From: Diphasiastrum complanatum
Lineage: Eukaryota; Streptophyta; Lycopodiopsida; Lycopodiales; Lycopodiaceae
Direction: 5' to 3'
NCBI GenBank assembly: GCA_029204225.1
Contig: CM055106.1
Location: forward strand, 42,488,368-42,552,367
DNA length: 64,000 bases
This document shows, piece by piece, positions 12,245 through 23,384 of this stretch (its first letter is position 1; each line of letters starts with the position of its first letter). The notes beneath the pieces were generated by a model that did no database searches, had not been told where the DNA came from, and worked only from the letters and a program-made list of their open reading frames with translations. The position numbers and the translations under genes were made by a program.

Positions 12245-12866
12245 TTCTTTAAGCAAGAGTTGCTTTATCTCGGTCATAAGATCACAGTAAATGGGATCAA
12301 AATTGACGAGGATAAAATCAAGATTGTGATTGAGTGGCCAATTCTGGAAACGATGAGGCAGGTAAAGTCTTTTCTAGGTTTTACACTTTTCTTCAAGAGA
12401 TTTATTGAGGATTATGCTAAGTTAGCAGCACCGCTTAATAATCTGACAAAAAGAATTGTTAATAAAAAGAAAAAGAGGAATCAACCTAATCCGTCTGTTG
12501 TTTGGAATGAGGAATTGAATCAGTGTTTTGAAAAAATTAAAACAATGATTGTTTCAGCTCCCGTGGTACAAATTGCAAACCCAGATTTACCTTACGTCGT
12601 GAGAACAGACGCAAGTAATGTTGCAGTTGGAGCAGTTCTATTACAAATGGATAGGCCACTAGCATTTGAAAGCAAAAAATTCACTGGTCCTCAATTGCGT
12701 TATACTATGTAGGAAAAGGAATTGTTTGTTGTAATCCATGCACTTAAAAAACCTGGAGACACTACTTGTATGGTAGTAAGTTTGTAGTGTATACGGATCA
12801 CCAGTCTCTTAAGTATTTTTGTAATCAAAATGATCTTCAGGGGAGAAAAAAATTGATGGGCTGAAT
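12245..12866 (+). pseudogene. pol: RNase H of the chromovirus (three frames)
   Basis: The second frame gives [19 protein letters not shown] and VKSFLGFTLFFKRFI, the thumb/connection region, then YVVRTDASNVAVGAVLLQ, the RNase H start with its catalytic Asp. A TAG stop interrupts LRYTM/EKELFVV, where a Gln codon is usual. A frameshift near 12750 is followed by WRHYLYGSKFVVYTDHQSLK in a third frame, including the TDH block. Another frameshift near 12850 leads into the integrase frame. The domain order is intact but it cannot be translated as one piece. Confidence 0.85.
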
Positions 12867-14254
12867 TGATGCAAGAATTTGATCATGAAATCCGTTACAT
12901 AAGAGACAGCTCTAATCAAGTTGCGGATGCTCTTAGTTGGATCGGTGAACTAAACAAGTTGTCAGTCACCCAGATTTCTACGGATCTCTATCTTTCACTG
13001 AGAGGAAAATATGAATCAAATTCCCATTTTGGTCACATATGGAACATTGTTCAGACCGGAAGAAATGTGGACAGCGTTGAGTCAAAAACACAAGGAACTC
13101 AACTAAATAAGAAAGATAAGAAGATTGTGGAACAGTTCACCATTCGAGATGGATTACTGTTTCGGAATGAGAAAGTTTGCATACCTGGTGATGATGAGCT
13201 CAAACGGAAGATTTTGTTTGAATGTCATGACATACCTTGTGCAGGACATCCTGGTATACACAACATGACTCTGGACTTGGTTAAGAGGGAATTTTATTGG
13301 CCAAAGCTCAAGCCATATGTCAAGTCATACGTTGTTAAATACAAGCCCTGTCAACTAGCAAAGGCTGAACGCCATAAGGCTAGTGGTTTGTTGCATCCGT
13401 TAGATGTCCCAAATAAGAAATGGGAAAGCATATCTATGGATTTTGTAGTTAGACTTCCAAAGACCCAACGGCAAAATGATTCTATTTGGGCTGTAGTGGA
13501 TCAGTTAACTAAGTTAGTTGCACTCATACCAGTCAAGTCAACTATAAAGGCTTCTGATTTAGCCCAAATCTTTGTTGAAAGATTATTTCGGTTGTATGGT
13601 CTGCCAAGTGACATTGCTAGTGATAGAGATCCTAAGTTCACAGGTCACTTTTGGTCAGCAGTATTCCTTAAACTAGAAACTTCTTTGAGTTTGAGTTCTT
13701 CTGATCATCCTGAATCAGATGGCCAGACAGAAAGGACTAATCAAACTATGGAAGATATATTGAGGACGTATGTTTCTCACAGGCAATCTCATTGGGAAGA
13801 TTATCTCCCACTGGTTGAGTTTGTATATAATAGTAGAAAACATTTTGCTACAGGTTACAGTCCTTTTATGCTTATGTACGGTTTTCAACCTAGATCTCCA
13901 GTAAATGTTGAGACGAAGTCTGTTAAGATCCAGAAGGTTGCTGATTTTTTGCATGATGCGCAAGAAATGTTGCAAGCGGCTAAGGATAGTATTCGAAGTG
14001 CTCAGGATAGAGCTAAACACTATACCGATCTTAAGAGATCTCCAAGAGATTTTAAAGTTGATGACTGGGTATATCTTAGGATTTCAAATGATTCTAAGAC
14101 ATTACGTACAGGGAAGCATTATAAGCTGTCTACCCGTTATTGTGGACCTTTCAGGATTGTACGTAGAATTGGTTCTTTAGCATATGAACTCGATCTTCAA
14201 GGAAAATCGACTACACACCCAATGTTTCATGTAAGTCGTTTGAATTATACATGA
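12866..14254 (+). pseudogene. pol: Integrase of the chromovirus, zinc finger damaged
   Basis: 462 codons. The N-terminal zinc-binding domain has His121 and His128 and Cys162, but the first Cys of the CxxC pair is Tyr159 (TAC, one G-to-A change from TGC). The DDE core is complete: Asp192 in SISMDF, Asp253 in ASDRDPKF and Glu289 in ESDGQTERTN, with 35 residues between the last two. The C-terminal part has the GPFRIV and YELDL and HPMFHVSRL blocks of the GPY/F module. A stop follows, then a frameshift into the chromodomain. Confidence 0.9.
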
Positions 14255-14291
14255 TGGTGATACAGTTGGATCGGACGAGGATTTATCCCAT

Positions 14292-14474
14292 TTGGAAGAT
14301 TTATCGCTTAGTGTACCCTTGGAACCTGAGAAAATGCTCAAAACCAGAGATAAACAATTGAGAAATTGTTCTATCTCTGAGTGCTTCATTCGGTGGAAGG
14401 GTCATACTGAGGATGATGATTCATGGGAGAGAGTTGATAGCATAAAGAAGAATTTCTCGAATTTTAGTTTCTAA
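14292..14474 (+). pseudogene. pol: Chromodomain remnant at the integrase C-terminus
   Basis: The frame reads MLKTRDKQLRN, SISECFIRWKGH and DDDSWERV, matching the chromodomain pattern of plant chromoviruses (a beta strand, then a W-K-G turn, then a W-E motif). In intact elements it continues directly from integrase; here a stop and frameshift at about 14252-14290 separate them. These chromodomains are thought to direct integration to heterochromatin. Confidence 0.8.
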
Positions 14475-14488
14475 GGATAGAAACAGTT

Positions 14489-14502
14489 TAAGGAGGGAAG
14501 AA
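14489..14502 (+). other. Polypurine tract of the chromovirus
   Basis: AAGGAGGGAAGAA directly before the TGTTATGTCC that opens the 3' LTR. Confidence 0.8.
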
Positions 14503-14597
14503 TGTTATGTCCATGACCAGTACATAGGATACAGTATACTCCTAGTCTTGAATACACGGAACTCCAGTGAAATAAGCTGTTAGTTATGCCACGTCCT
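14503..14597 (+). repeat. Truncated 3' LTR of the chromovirus
   Basis: About 93 bp match the start of the LTR at 7677, ending at GCCACGTC. The sequence then changes completely to unrelated DNA, so most of this LTR is lost or replaced. Confidence 0.8.
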
Positions 14598-14990
14598 AAA
14601 ATTGGCCTACCACATGTCAAACTAAGGTCGGGTCCAATATGGCCAAATTCGACCGACAAAGTTGGGACATGCCCCCAAGTATAGCAAGTACTGTAAATAA
14701 CTCTGTACATGCTAATTCTTCCTATGTGTGGCTACTCGGCTAACCCAAGTAGCCTGCTACGGGATCAATGCCCAATCAATATATCCTAACGGGTCACGTT
14801 CCGATCACAACCATATATAGTAAACCAAATAAACTGTACAATAATTACATCATCACATTTAGAGCTTATACTAATGAATCAGATCAAAAACTGATGTCTA
14901 ACTGTATGTACATATTCAGATAAAATCTCTTTAATATTTACATTTTCTTTATATTAAACTTTTCTAGCGATATTTTTGTTGGTTTTGCAG
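14598..14990. other. Non-coding; ends in a splice acceptor-like site
   Basis: No frame or known repeat. The last bases, TTGTTGGTTTTGCAG up to 14990, look like a polypyrimidine tract plus AG splice acceptor for the exon-like frame that follows. Confidence 0.5.
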
Positions 14991-15762
14991 ATTGTATCCA
15001 TCAAATTTCGTTGAATGGCAATCAGTTCAATCAATTGCAAGAATAATTGATGTCATACATTTTGATATCGGTATTTTACAATATAAAGGTCATGCTCCAA
15101 AATCTCTTTTAGAGTTCGGAGTTTTTTTTTTATCATCACACCTAATAAAAAATGATTTAGTGGATAGATTAGAGCCATATCCTCTACCAAATTTTTTGAG
15201 TGAGGACTGGATTTCTCCAGATTCAACAATTTCATAAAGTTTTTGATCTAGATTCTATATGGGTATTCAGATTATATTAAAATGTAACACTTGTTCAAAG
15301 AATAATAGATTAAGTTGGTATCTACCTTTTTCTATTTTTGTTGATTTTTTTTCCAAATGCAATGTTCGACAAATGAAAATAATGCTCATTTGTAAGGACT
15401 CGAGTGATGAAATAATTGTCAAGTTGTTGGATGATGATTGGGATACAAAACAAAATCAGCAAGTTGAGTGCAAAGTATGTAACTCATCAATGACATTTAG
15501 ATATCACATCGAAAAACAAATGCTCACTTTGCTGCTGTATTATAGAAGATGGATAAAATGCAAAAATGAGTGGAAGCCACTTGATCAAGATTTTGGAATA
15601 AACCATCAAGAGCAACTTCAAATCACAGTGAAAAGAAATGACAACATTCTTGCTATGGTTGAGGTAGAGGAAGATTGGTGTCTCAATCACATTCGATCAG
15701 AACTAGACATGTTGCAATTCGATCTACCTCAATACTATCAATTTCGATACAATGGTGTAAAG
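14991..15762 (+). pseudogene. Unrecognised exon-like coding region
   Basis: Two frames in the same phase, 14992-15237 and 15259-15780, are separated only by TAA and TGA codons. The second encodes pairs of cysteines (CNTC and CKVC) and ends in EVEEDWCLNHIRSELDMLQF followed by a tyrosine-rich stretch and YNGVK. The region opens after a good acceptor (14990) and the text YNGVK is followed by AAG|GTACAT, a good donor at about 15762. This suggests one or two exons of a multi-exon host gene, perhaps a captured or decayed copy. I do not recognise the family. If real, neighbouring exons should lie outside 14991-15762; I could not find them. Confidence 0.4.
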
Positions 15763-16739
15763 GTACATTATGCCATATGAAAAACTTCAGTTTTTCTATT
15801 TCTTAGTGATTAAGGTTTACAAGATAAATGAACATTTTTTGTTGTGAATGTAAGAGCAAGGCAAGAAGAGCATATGAAATGCAAAGACATAGGGACATCC
15901 ATCGAACATGAAGATCCATAGAATTTCAAAGATCCATCAAAATTGACGATCTCAATATATTTGTACAGAATTTTATGTACATGTGAAATACATATTGGCT
16001 CATCCACATGAAGGGAGACCAGTCATTTTTCTCTATAATATATCTTTGGCTCTATGAGATTGTTGTTCCTATATCTTTGTATTTTTAGATTCTTACTTCA
16101 GGTGCTCGCTATTTACATACAATGAAAAAAATATACACTCCAATGTGCACTGCAATAACAAATTGGCATGTGAGTCGGAATAAACTTCTAAACATGATAT
16201 TTTAAGAATTATAACAGTAGCTAAATTGTGAAAAAAAAACTTACTTGTATATATATGGTGCCATAATCAAAGGTGTGTTTGTTCTCACATTTATCACGTA
16301 TCCATCCAGATAGGATTCTTTAAATTGGGGATAATGAATACTATTTAGAAAATGGATAGGCAATAGTTCTAATTCTACAAAAATTTGTGTCTGATAATAT
16401 TCTAGAAATACCACATCATCCCCGCTCCAACATCATCCCCTAACATTTTATCTTTATTTCTAATTCGATTGAGTCTAATTCAGTCAGGGTATGATTAATT
16501 TTTGTAAGGGGAGATTGAAAATTGTAATGTTTGCCGAAAGATTTAAGATGAGTGGAAAGTAATTGATCACACTGATCATATTTATTAGATTCTACAAAGG
16601 ATAATGAAGCAGAGACATGAAGAGATAAATATACATGACTAAGTCTATCATCCAAAACAAAAAAGTATTGATTTGCACATTAAAAAATGAATCTAATTAT
16701 GCACCTTTAGGACGAGGTGGAGAAGAGAGTTGTGTGGAC
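15763..16739. other. Non-coding, no gene seen
   Basis: AT-rich sequence with only short chance frames. Confidence 0.6.
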
Positions 16740-17035
16740 TGTTCAATAGATTTGGGAGGAGATTTGGGAGATTTGGGAGATTTAAAAACTGATTTAGAAG
16801 GAAATTCAGAAACTGATCTAGGAGGAAGAGATCTAGAAAGAAATTTGGCAAGACATCTAGAAACAGATTTGGCAGGAGATTTGGAAGGAGATTTGGCAGG
16901 AGATTTAGAAGGAGATTTGGAAGGAGATTTGGCAGGAGATCTGGAAGGGGATTTGGAAGGAGATCTAGAAGGTGATTTGGAAGGAGATTTGGAAGTAGAT
17001 TTGGGAGGAGATTTGGAAGGGGAATGCAAATATAT
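16740..17035. repeat. 12-bp minisatellite, Gly-Asp-Leu-Glu or Ser-Pro-Ser-Lys coding in either direction
   Basis: A 12-bp unit close to GGAGATTTGGAA, with variants GGAGATTTGGCA and GGAGATCTAGAA, repeats about 20 times without any frame break. The plus strand reads as alternating GDLE/GDLA; the minus strand (frame 16697-17059, 120 codons) reads as SPSK/SPAK/SPSR repeats. The second resembles the SPKK-type DNA-binding motifs of histone H1 and sperm proteins. Because the unit is a multiple of three, open frames are expected by chance, so coding is unproven. Confidence 0.85.
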
Positions 17036-17099
17036 TCTTATCTGATGCAAAAACACCAATCTTGATGGTTGCTTCTGTAATGGTGATTTCTTCCATATT

Positions 17100-17255
17100 T
17101 AAATATGGAGATGATGCTTATATTTTGATTTCAATGTGAAGATGGTGCTCAGAGTTTGATTTCAATGTCAAGATGGCACTCATATCTTGTTTTCAATGTC
17201 CAGCTCGCACTCATATTTTGTTTTCAATATGAAAATGGCACTCATATTGATTTCA
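17100..17255 (+). repeat. 31-bp tandem repeat, about 4.5 copies
   Basis: Successive copies start GATTTCAATGT or GTTTTCAATGT and contain AAGATGG and CACTCATATT, at a regular 31-bp spacing, with a few differences per copy. Directly follows the 12-bp minisatellite. Confidence 0.8.
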
Positions 17256-18619
17256 AAATTCCAAAGAGAGAAAGTTAAACTGTGGCTAAATAGACGAGCT
17301 GGTTATACCATTGGGAGTTTTTTTTCTCCTCCTACGTGGCATTCCTTATAGGGTCTCTTTTTATAGTTTGAAATTCCTCTAATGTGAGTGTGTTAAAAAA
17401 TTGTCAAGTTCTAATTGAGAGGCATTAGTAAAAAATCCTTAGAGAATGTACTTTGAAAAGTAATACTTTGAGCCATTTTGAATATTTATGAGATTTAGAT
17501 TCTCAAAAATCATGTCTTGTCTTGAAATATTGTTCATTTTTTACTATGATGGTTTTATAAAGTAAACTTGTAGTGATCTATTAAAAACATGCATTTTTTG
17601 GCACTTTTTTTTGGATTAATTTAGAGATTAACTCAAAAAAAATTGGCCAAAAAATAGGTAATCTAAACAATAGCAAAAAAGGTCTTTTTGTTTTAGGTCA
17701 ACGTCCCAAAACAAATGTTATTGCATTACATGTTAATAATTCTATGATAGAATCACTTTTATTAAACACTTGTTATATAGTTGAATATTATTAGTCCTAA
17801 TTAAAAACGTGTTTTGGGATGTTGCTTCAAAAATCATTTGTCCAATTTTAGCCTCTTAATTTATTCTTTGATGTTGATGCTTTGTTCATATAAAATTTGT
17901 GAGCTACATTAGTATAAATATGCAAGTGTCTGTGGATCTTGCATAGAAGTAGCATCAGAGAGACTCTTTGATCCACGCACAAATGGTTTTGTCAATTTTG
18001 TTTTTATTTCACTCAATAATGTTAAATGTGTGCATCTGAACACAAGTCTAATCTAAAAAAATCACTATCGTACCCATTTTTCTTTCCTGAAATAAATTAT
18101 GCAATAAACTCTCTTGTTATTCCAAGCTAACTATATCATTATGAAGACATATTATGTCATTAACTGAGCATGCAACATGGAAGAAACTCTAAGCGAGGAA
18201 ATGGTCTCTTTCATGTTCTCTATGTAATTTTTGACAATAGTAAAGGAATTTATATCATTTTAATTTCACATAATCATCCAATTTATAGTCTCTTTATTTG
18301 TTTTCATTCAATTAGCTAGTCATTTACCTTGTTTTTTTGTTCACTATTATGATCTAATTAGCTAGTTATTGGTGTATGTACTACATCTTGAACACCTACT
18401 TAGTAGAGCATGAAGGCTCTCTTGCCACTTGCAATCCCAATTCCAATATCTAGATGTACTCATCAAAAAAATTTAGCACACTTGTTTCTAGAAAAAATAG
18501 ATTTCTTGGACAAGCATTTTTTTTTCTATTAAAAGATTTGATACAACTACTATATAGAACATTGAACCATCACCACTTCATGGCATTGAAACCCAAATGA
18601 TCACTCCAAACTACTGCTA

Positions 18620-18621
<2 letters not shown>
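17256..18621. other. Non-coding, no gene seen
   Basis: AT-rich; no frame above chance and no recognised repeat. Confidence 0.6.
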
Positions 18622-18673
<52 letters not shown>

Positions 18674-18679
18674 AGAGAC
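18622..18679 (+). repeat. (GA)n microsatellite
   Basis: About 58 bp of GA dinucleotides with one phase break near 18669. Confidence 0.95.
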
Positions 18680-18989
18680 ATGCTTGATAATATTCCTAGG
18701 TAGATGTGGCCCACCAAGGGCCTCCACATGTGAACAATTTGGCCTAACCATTTCTTATTGCCTTTTATTATAGTGAAATAAATACATATTGAGTCTAATT
18801 ATTTGAAGTGCCAACATGGAATCACACTTGTCTCATGGTGACATGTTACTAATTTGTAAAGAATAACCCCTTATATTTATGAAGTTGTAGCAATTTGTGG
18901 GAAGCACTCATTTGGCTTGAGGTCATAGGAATGTTAAAGCTTTCTATAAAACGGTTCATAAACTTTTATGAATCATAAAACGTGCCAAA

Positions 18990-19250
18990 AAGAAGATGGT
19001 CCCTGTTTGTTTGGAGGGGGAAGAGAGAGAATGGGTGGTCCTCACACTTGAGAACAAAGAGGAGAGAAAGAGTGGTGGCAAAAATGGTCTCAACTTGGAG
19101 AGAGATAATGAGAGAATGGTGGTCTGCACACAAGCAAAGAGAGAGAGGGGAAAGAGACAACTCACATATGTAGTCCCCACTCTATAAGAGAGGAAAAAAG
19201 GGTGGAGTGGGTCATAGGTGGTCCCCATGTAGAGAGAGAATCAGATTAGG
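18990..19250 (+). repeat. Purine-rich imperfect repeat upstream of the RING gene
   Basis: Repeated phrases such as GAGAGAATGGTGGTC, GGTGGTCC and GAGAGAG recur at irregular spacing. It lies 0.7 kb upstream of the RING gene. GAGA-type tracts are common in plant promoters, but whether this acts as one is a guess. Confidence 0.5.
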
Positions 19251-19651
19251 TTAACTTGCCATTTTGGTTAGCATCACTCATCAATTACATAAAGGAATGA
19301 AATTTCTAATGACTTTTCTGTTAAAACCTACAATGTTTCTATTTCAAGTTATCGTTTGTGTAATCTTGCCATTGGAAGACTTCATTCTTTTTTTGCAACT
19401 TGTTAAACAACTAGTGGTCGGTTATATACAACCTTAACTATGCTATTTGGGCAATGTCATGTGAGGAGCAATTTCCTAATATGCCACTTTGCAAAGGTTG
19501 AAATTCAAGCCTATGCCTCAAAGATCCGAGTCAACAACTCTATCCATACGCCCGGAAGCCATTGAATAGTTTAGTTTTTGAAAAAGGTTGGAAACATGTT
19601 GTTACTTACTAATCTTTTTCAATTTAAACCCTTAATTTCCTTCTCCTTTCA

Positions 19652-19953
19652 GCTAAAATCCAGTGTCATTGAGTCAGGAGCAAAAGTGGGGACCTCATTG
19701 AAGCAAAAGCCTGCAAACTGTGCATTATTACGGATGCGATCATAGTTTTCTCCTTGTGAATTTGCTTAAGCAATTCATTGATTCGAGTTCTGAGCTGGGA
19801 TTGGCAACGAGAACATATGCTTCATAGCAGATCAGATCTTACAGACGTTAGAGAGCTTTCATCATTTGGACGTGGAGGGATTCCAAGATGCAATCAGGAA
19901 CAGAGGTATATTTGCTGTCAGTGAGGTAGATCCAGAGATGCTGTGACAGACTT
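19652..19953 (+). promoter_or_regulatory. Probable 5' UTR of the RING gene, after a 5' intron acceptor
   Basis: TTCCTTCTCCTTTCAG at 19637-19652 is a strong polypyrimidine tract plus AG, about 300 bp before the start codon. It suggests a spliced 5' untranslated exon. Donor and transcription start are not identified. Confidence 0.35.
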
Positions 19954-20649
19954 ATGGATTCTGTTGATGATAACACGAATGTGCAACCTATGCCGAAGCT
20001 TGATTCACAAGACCCTGTGAAAAACCATGGAGAATCCTCTGCAGGAGCCTCTGGAGGAAGCGAGGATGGTAGCTTTGATTGCAACATATGCCTAGAGCTT
20101 GCTCAAGATCCTGTGGTTACGCTGTGTGGTCACCTTTTCTGCTGGCCATGCCTACATCGCTGGGTAAAGTCACGGATAGGCTCGAACAAAGATTGTCCTG
20201 TTTGCAAGGCAATCGTGAAAGAGGATAAGGTGGTACCTCTCTATGGCCGTGGGAAGGTGGGATCTGTAGACCCCAGAAGTAAAGCAGTGCCGGGGGTGGA
20301 CATCCCCCATCGGCCATCCGGTCAGAGGCCCGATGCAGCTCGTCATCCCGAGCAGCAGCATCAGCCTTATGGCTTTACTTTCGTAGCCGGATCTGGTATT
20401 CCTGTGACAGCCGCAAGGTTTGGAAACATCACGCTTTCGGCTGGTTTTGGCTTGTTTCCATCACTATTTGGATTTCATTTGCACGGTTATGATGGGACTG
20501 GTACGCCCTCTGGCTTTCATTTTAGAATTCCTGGAAATCATAGACCTGCGGCTTCGCCTTCAAATCAATATCAACAGCAAGAAGTCATTCTTTCTAGAAT
20601 TCTTCTTTTCCTTGGGTGCTTCGTGATTGTATGCCTTATTTTCTTTTAA
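19954..20649 (+). CDS. RMA: RMA-type membrane-anchored RING E3 ubiquitin ligase
   Basis: 231 residues, intact and without introns. Residues 43-84 form a C3HC4 RING: Cys43, Cys46, Cys58, His60, Cys63, Cys66, Cys81, Cys84, within the signature FDCNICLELAQDPVVTLCGH and LFCWPCLHRW, typical of the RMA/RNF5/RNF185 family. After the RING comes VVPLYGRGK, another family signature, then a Pro/Gly-rich linker and a C-terminal hydrophobic anchor at about 212-231 (SRILLFLGCFVIVCLIFF). Known members sit in the ER membrane facing the cytosol and transfer ubiquitin from E2 enzymes to misfolded or regulated membrane proteins. The chosen ATG gives the usual acidic N-terminal extension. It is the clearest active host gene in the window. 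Confidence 0.93.
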   Translation: MDSVDDNTNVQPMPKLDSQDPVKNHGESSAGASGGSEDGSFDCNICLELAQDPVVTLCGHLFCWPCLHRWVKSRIGSNKDCPVCKAIVKEDKVVPLYGRGKVGSVDPRSKAVPGVDIPHRPSGQRPDAARHPEQQHQPYGFTFVAGSGIPVTAARFGNITLSAGFGLFPSLFGFHLHGYDGTGTPSGFHFRIPGNHRPAASPSNQYQQQEVILSRILLFLGCFVIVCLIFF

Positions 20650-22683
20650 CTCTGTGGTTCAAGCCTCCTGTGGAAAATATCTAAAGCGCTTCTAAATTCT
20701 TTATGATGATAATCTGCACACTCTGTCTCCCTTATTGTAGACCGGATATTTATAAGATCTGAACCGAGTGACAAGATGGCCATGAGAAATCTGATCAAAG
20801 AACGATTCAACATATATGAGTGTAAGATACGGATGAAAATTCTCAATTAATCTGGACTTTTTTCAGATGTCCACCTATTGAGGTGGAACGGTTTGTGACT
20901 CCAAATTGGTTATTGAGTGATTTCACAGAAACATTGCACTTGGATTCTTTTGAAGGCACCTAAATGTAGAAATGGCACGAGAATATGGAAAGCTAAGATG
21001 TTGTCAGTTATGCAGCATAGGGGAGCTTTCGAACTACAGAAAACATCAGCTGAACGGTCTTATACAACTGTAGAGCAGAATCAAAAGATAATGTGATCTT
21101 TAGACAAATTTTCTGCAAATTTATTAATACCTTGTGGTTATTATACTTAGGTGGCTGATTGGAAGAATTAACTTTTTTCAGATGGTTCTTTTTGCCAATT
21201 CTAAGCAGAGTCCCCTGTTAATTGCAGTGCTTTTGTTTTGCATTTTGTGATAACATTTAGGCATTATAACGAGTATAATTGGTTGCGTAGGGAATGCTTA
21301 AAGTGCTGCAAGATACATACATGGTTGACTCCATTATTGTTCATTTACCAGATCTACTTGAAACTATAGCTTCCAGACATGGACAGTTCCGTCAAGGAAG
21401 ATTTTGAATTTGGGCACTAATTGATATATGTTAAATTTCCACCTTGTTTGTTATCATGCTAAATTGTTCTCACATCTTAGATGTGAGGCTTTCCTAGTCT
21501 TAAATGTTCTCTTAAGATTGCATGAATGACTAAGCATCATCCTGGTTGAAGATTCTTTCAAGTAAGACTTTGAACCTCGTGAGAAACCCTCCCCCCCCCC
21601 CCCCCCCCTTTTGATCATATGAATAAAATCTCAAATTCAGCGTCACCTAGAAAATCAGACCATAACATTGAAAGCACAAGAAGTACATCCAATATTCGAT
21701 CCCCTATAAGGAAAAGCAACAAGATTTTTGCAAAGAAGTGAAGAGTAATTAAAAGCAAAGAACTGAATAGTAATCAAAACCATAAACTATTGTCACAACT
21801 TCTATTCAAATTCTAGAAAAATTAGGGCAAACATTTTAGCAAGGCAAATGAAGAGGCTATGTCATCTCATTTGCCAATCCCATCCGCACCTACTTGCACC
21901 CTATCACCAAAAGCCGACTATCTTGTGAATGGAAATAATTAGTTTGCCAATCCCATTTGCCTCTCACCCCACTATCTTGTGAATATAAATAGTTACTTAT
22001 TTGTGGATCAAGATAATCATTGGCCAAGTAGAATGGATTGTGTGCCCATACAATCAAATAAGCCCTCAAATGTCTTTTCTATTTTTAATTCATGCCTTGT
22101 CAATAAAGTTGCTCCCAATGTGGGGTTCAAACTTGACGTTGATATAGAATGTATGTATAAACAAGGATATAACTCAATAGTGAAGATGGAGTGGTTGGTC
22201 AAGTTTGTTAGTGTTATGTCCAAAATGTAGCAAATGGACTTTGTGCAATGTAATCAATAGTGGCAATAGGTGCTCTAGCCTGGTTTTGAAGGAAGGGTGT
22301 ATTCGGAATATTCTCATCAATAGGTTGCCTATCCCACTATTCCATATTGGATGAACTTGCGTGAAGGATAGTAGTTGACAAAAAAGGAAAGAACTTTATA
22401 TCAATGGGTATATCGATATCATATGGCCCATTATTTCATATTGGAACGTGCAACAGACTGACATTGAATATATCGCAAGTGTTTGTAGTAGAATGAACTT
22501 ATAGATGGTATAAATCATGGCTAAGTTTCTTGTAGGGATTATGACATATTAAGAAAGCCTTTTTTCTCAATGCCAGCTCATTTTGAACATAGCGATGCAT
22601 TGCAAAGTGTAACGCAATAAATATTCTAACCCTTAAGGAACTTCATATACTTCCAATAATATTGTGGTTGTGTACATTGCAAG
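20650..22683. other. RING gene 3' region, then non-coding
   Basis: The first few hundred bases probably hold the 3' UTR; no decisive polyadenylation site is seen. A run of 18 C lies at 21591-21608. An 83-codon frame at 21979-22230 has no recognisable domain and no coding support. Confidence 0.5.
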
Positions 22684-23326
22684 TTTTTTTTTTTTTTTTT
22701 GAAAAGCTTAATAGCACTATCATATATTCACAAATATACAAGTACAAAAAACAGCTTCCAAGCCGAAGTCAGTTTGAGGTCCATATTTACTTACAAAGCC
22801 CAAAGGCTACCAAGATAGCACACCACGTAGGGTAGAGAGAACAGGTAAGGGGGGGGGGGGGGGTGTCCCAGCCTGTAAGGTCAAAGGGTGGGACATGAGT
22901 AACATGAAGTGGGATGGCACAAGAGGAGGCTAAGAAGACGATGTTTGGCAGTGGAAAGGGTAAAGGAGGCAAAACCTAGCAGTGAGGGATGTGGACCAAT
23001 TGACCAAGGGAGAGAAGGCCTTTAGTGGCTAAGGAGAGGGAAAGATGGGGGTGAGAACGAAAAAGAGATTGTGCATTAACTGGAAAGAGAGACGAAGTCC
23101 AAATGGATTTTGAAGAAGGGAGGGTGGAGTCATCTCGCCAAGAAAGAAAGGAACGGATATGAAGGAATAAGTGAGCCAGATTAGTCAAAACGAAAGGCCC
23201 TTTAAAACAAAAGAAACAACCAAAAGCCAAAATATTGGCAAAACTGGGAGACGGACGAAGCAAGGGAGGCACATCGATAGAAGAGGTCATAAAAGAGTTA
23301 TGGCTCATTACATTCGCCATGTCCAT
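22684..23326 (-). pseudogene. 5'-truncated LINE (non-LTR retrotransposon) 3' end
   Basis: On the plus strand a run of 17 T at 22684-22700 marks what would be the poly(A) tail of a minus-strand insertion. Upstream of that tail on the minus strand, a frame from 23326 to 22787, broken only by one TAG at 22976, includes FVLTNLAHLFLHIRSFLSW, SIWTSSLFPVN, and SLATKGLLSLGQLVHIPH. This resembles the segment after the reverse transcriptase of plant LINE ORF2 proteins. The polymerase itself is missing, as expected for 5' truncation. A run of 15 G/C interrupts near 22850. The family match is from memory of the pattern and moderate. Confidence 0.45.
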
Positions 23327-23384
23327 TTACATTTACTTTACTTTATGCATAGGCAGGCTTTGGGCCCTTTTTTATTCATTATTT

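Larger units (their letters stand above)
7677..14597 (+). mobile_element. Ty3/gypsy chromovirus, nearly full length but inactive
   Basis: Components in order: 5' LTR (7677-8186), primer-binding site (8188), long untranslated leader, gag (9947), zinc knuckle remnant (about 10790), protease (10895), RT (11478), RNase H (12260), integrase (12866), chromodomain (14292), polypurine tract and the first 95 bp of the 3' LTR (14503-14597). The RT-before-integrase order and the C-terminal chromodomain identify a chromovirus. At least six frameshifts or stops break it. The two LTR starts differ at about six of 93 compared bases, so the insertion is not recent. Confidence 0.93.

Noticed and set aside
16635-17045. 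Gly-Asp-Leu-Glu repeat protein on the plus strand
   Set aside because: The repeat unit is 12 bp, so an open frame is expected without selection; kept only as a repeat.
22840-22870. Frameshift in a coding gene at the G-run
   Set aside because: The surrounding frame is a decayed LINE, so a frameshift there has no functional meaning.
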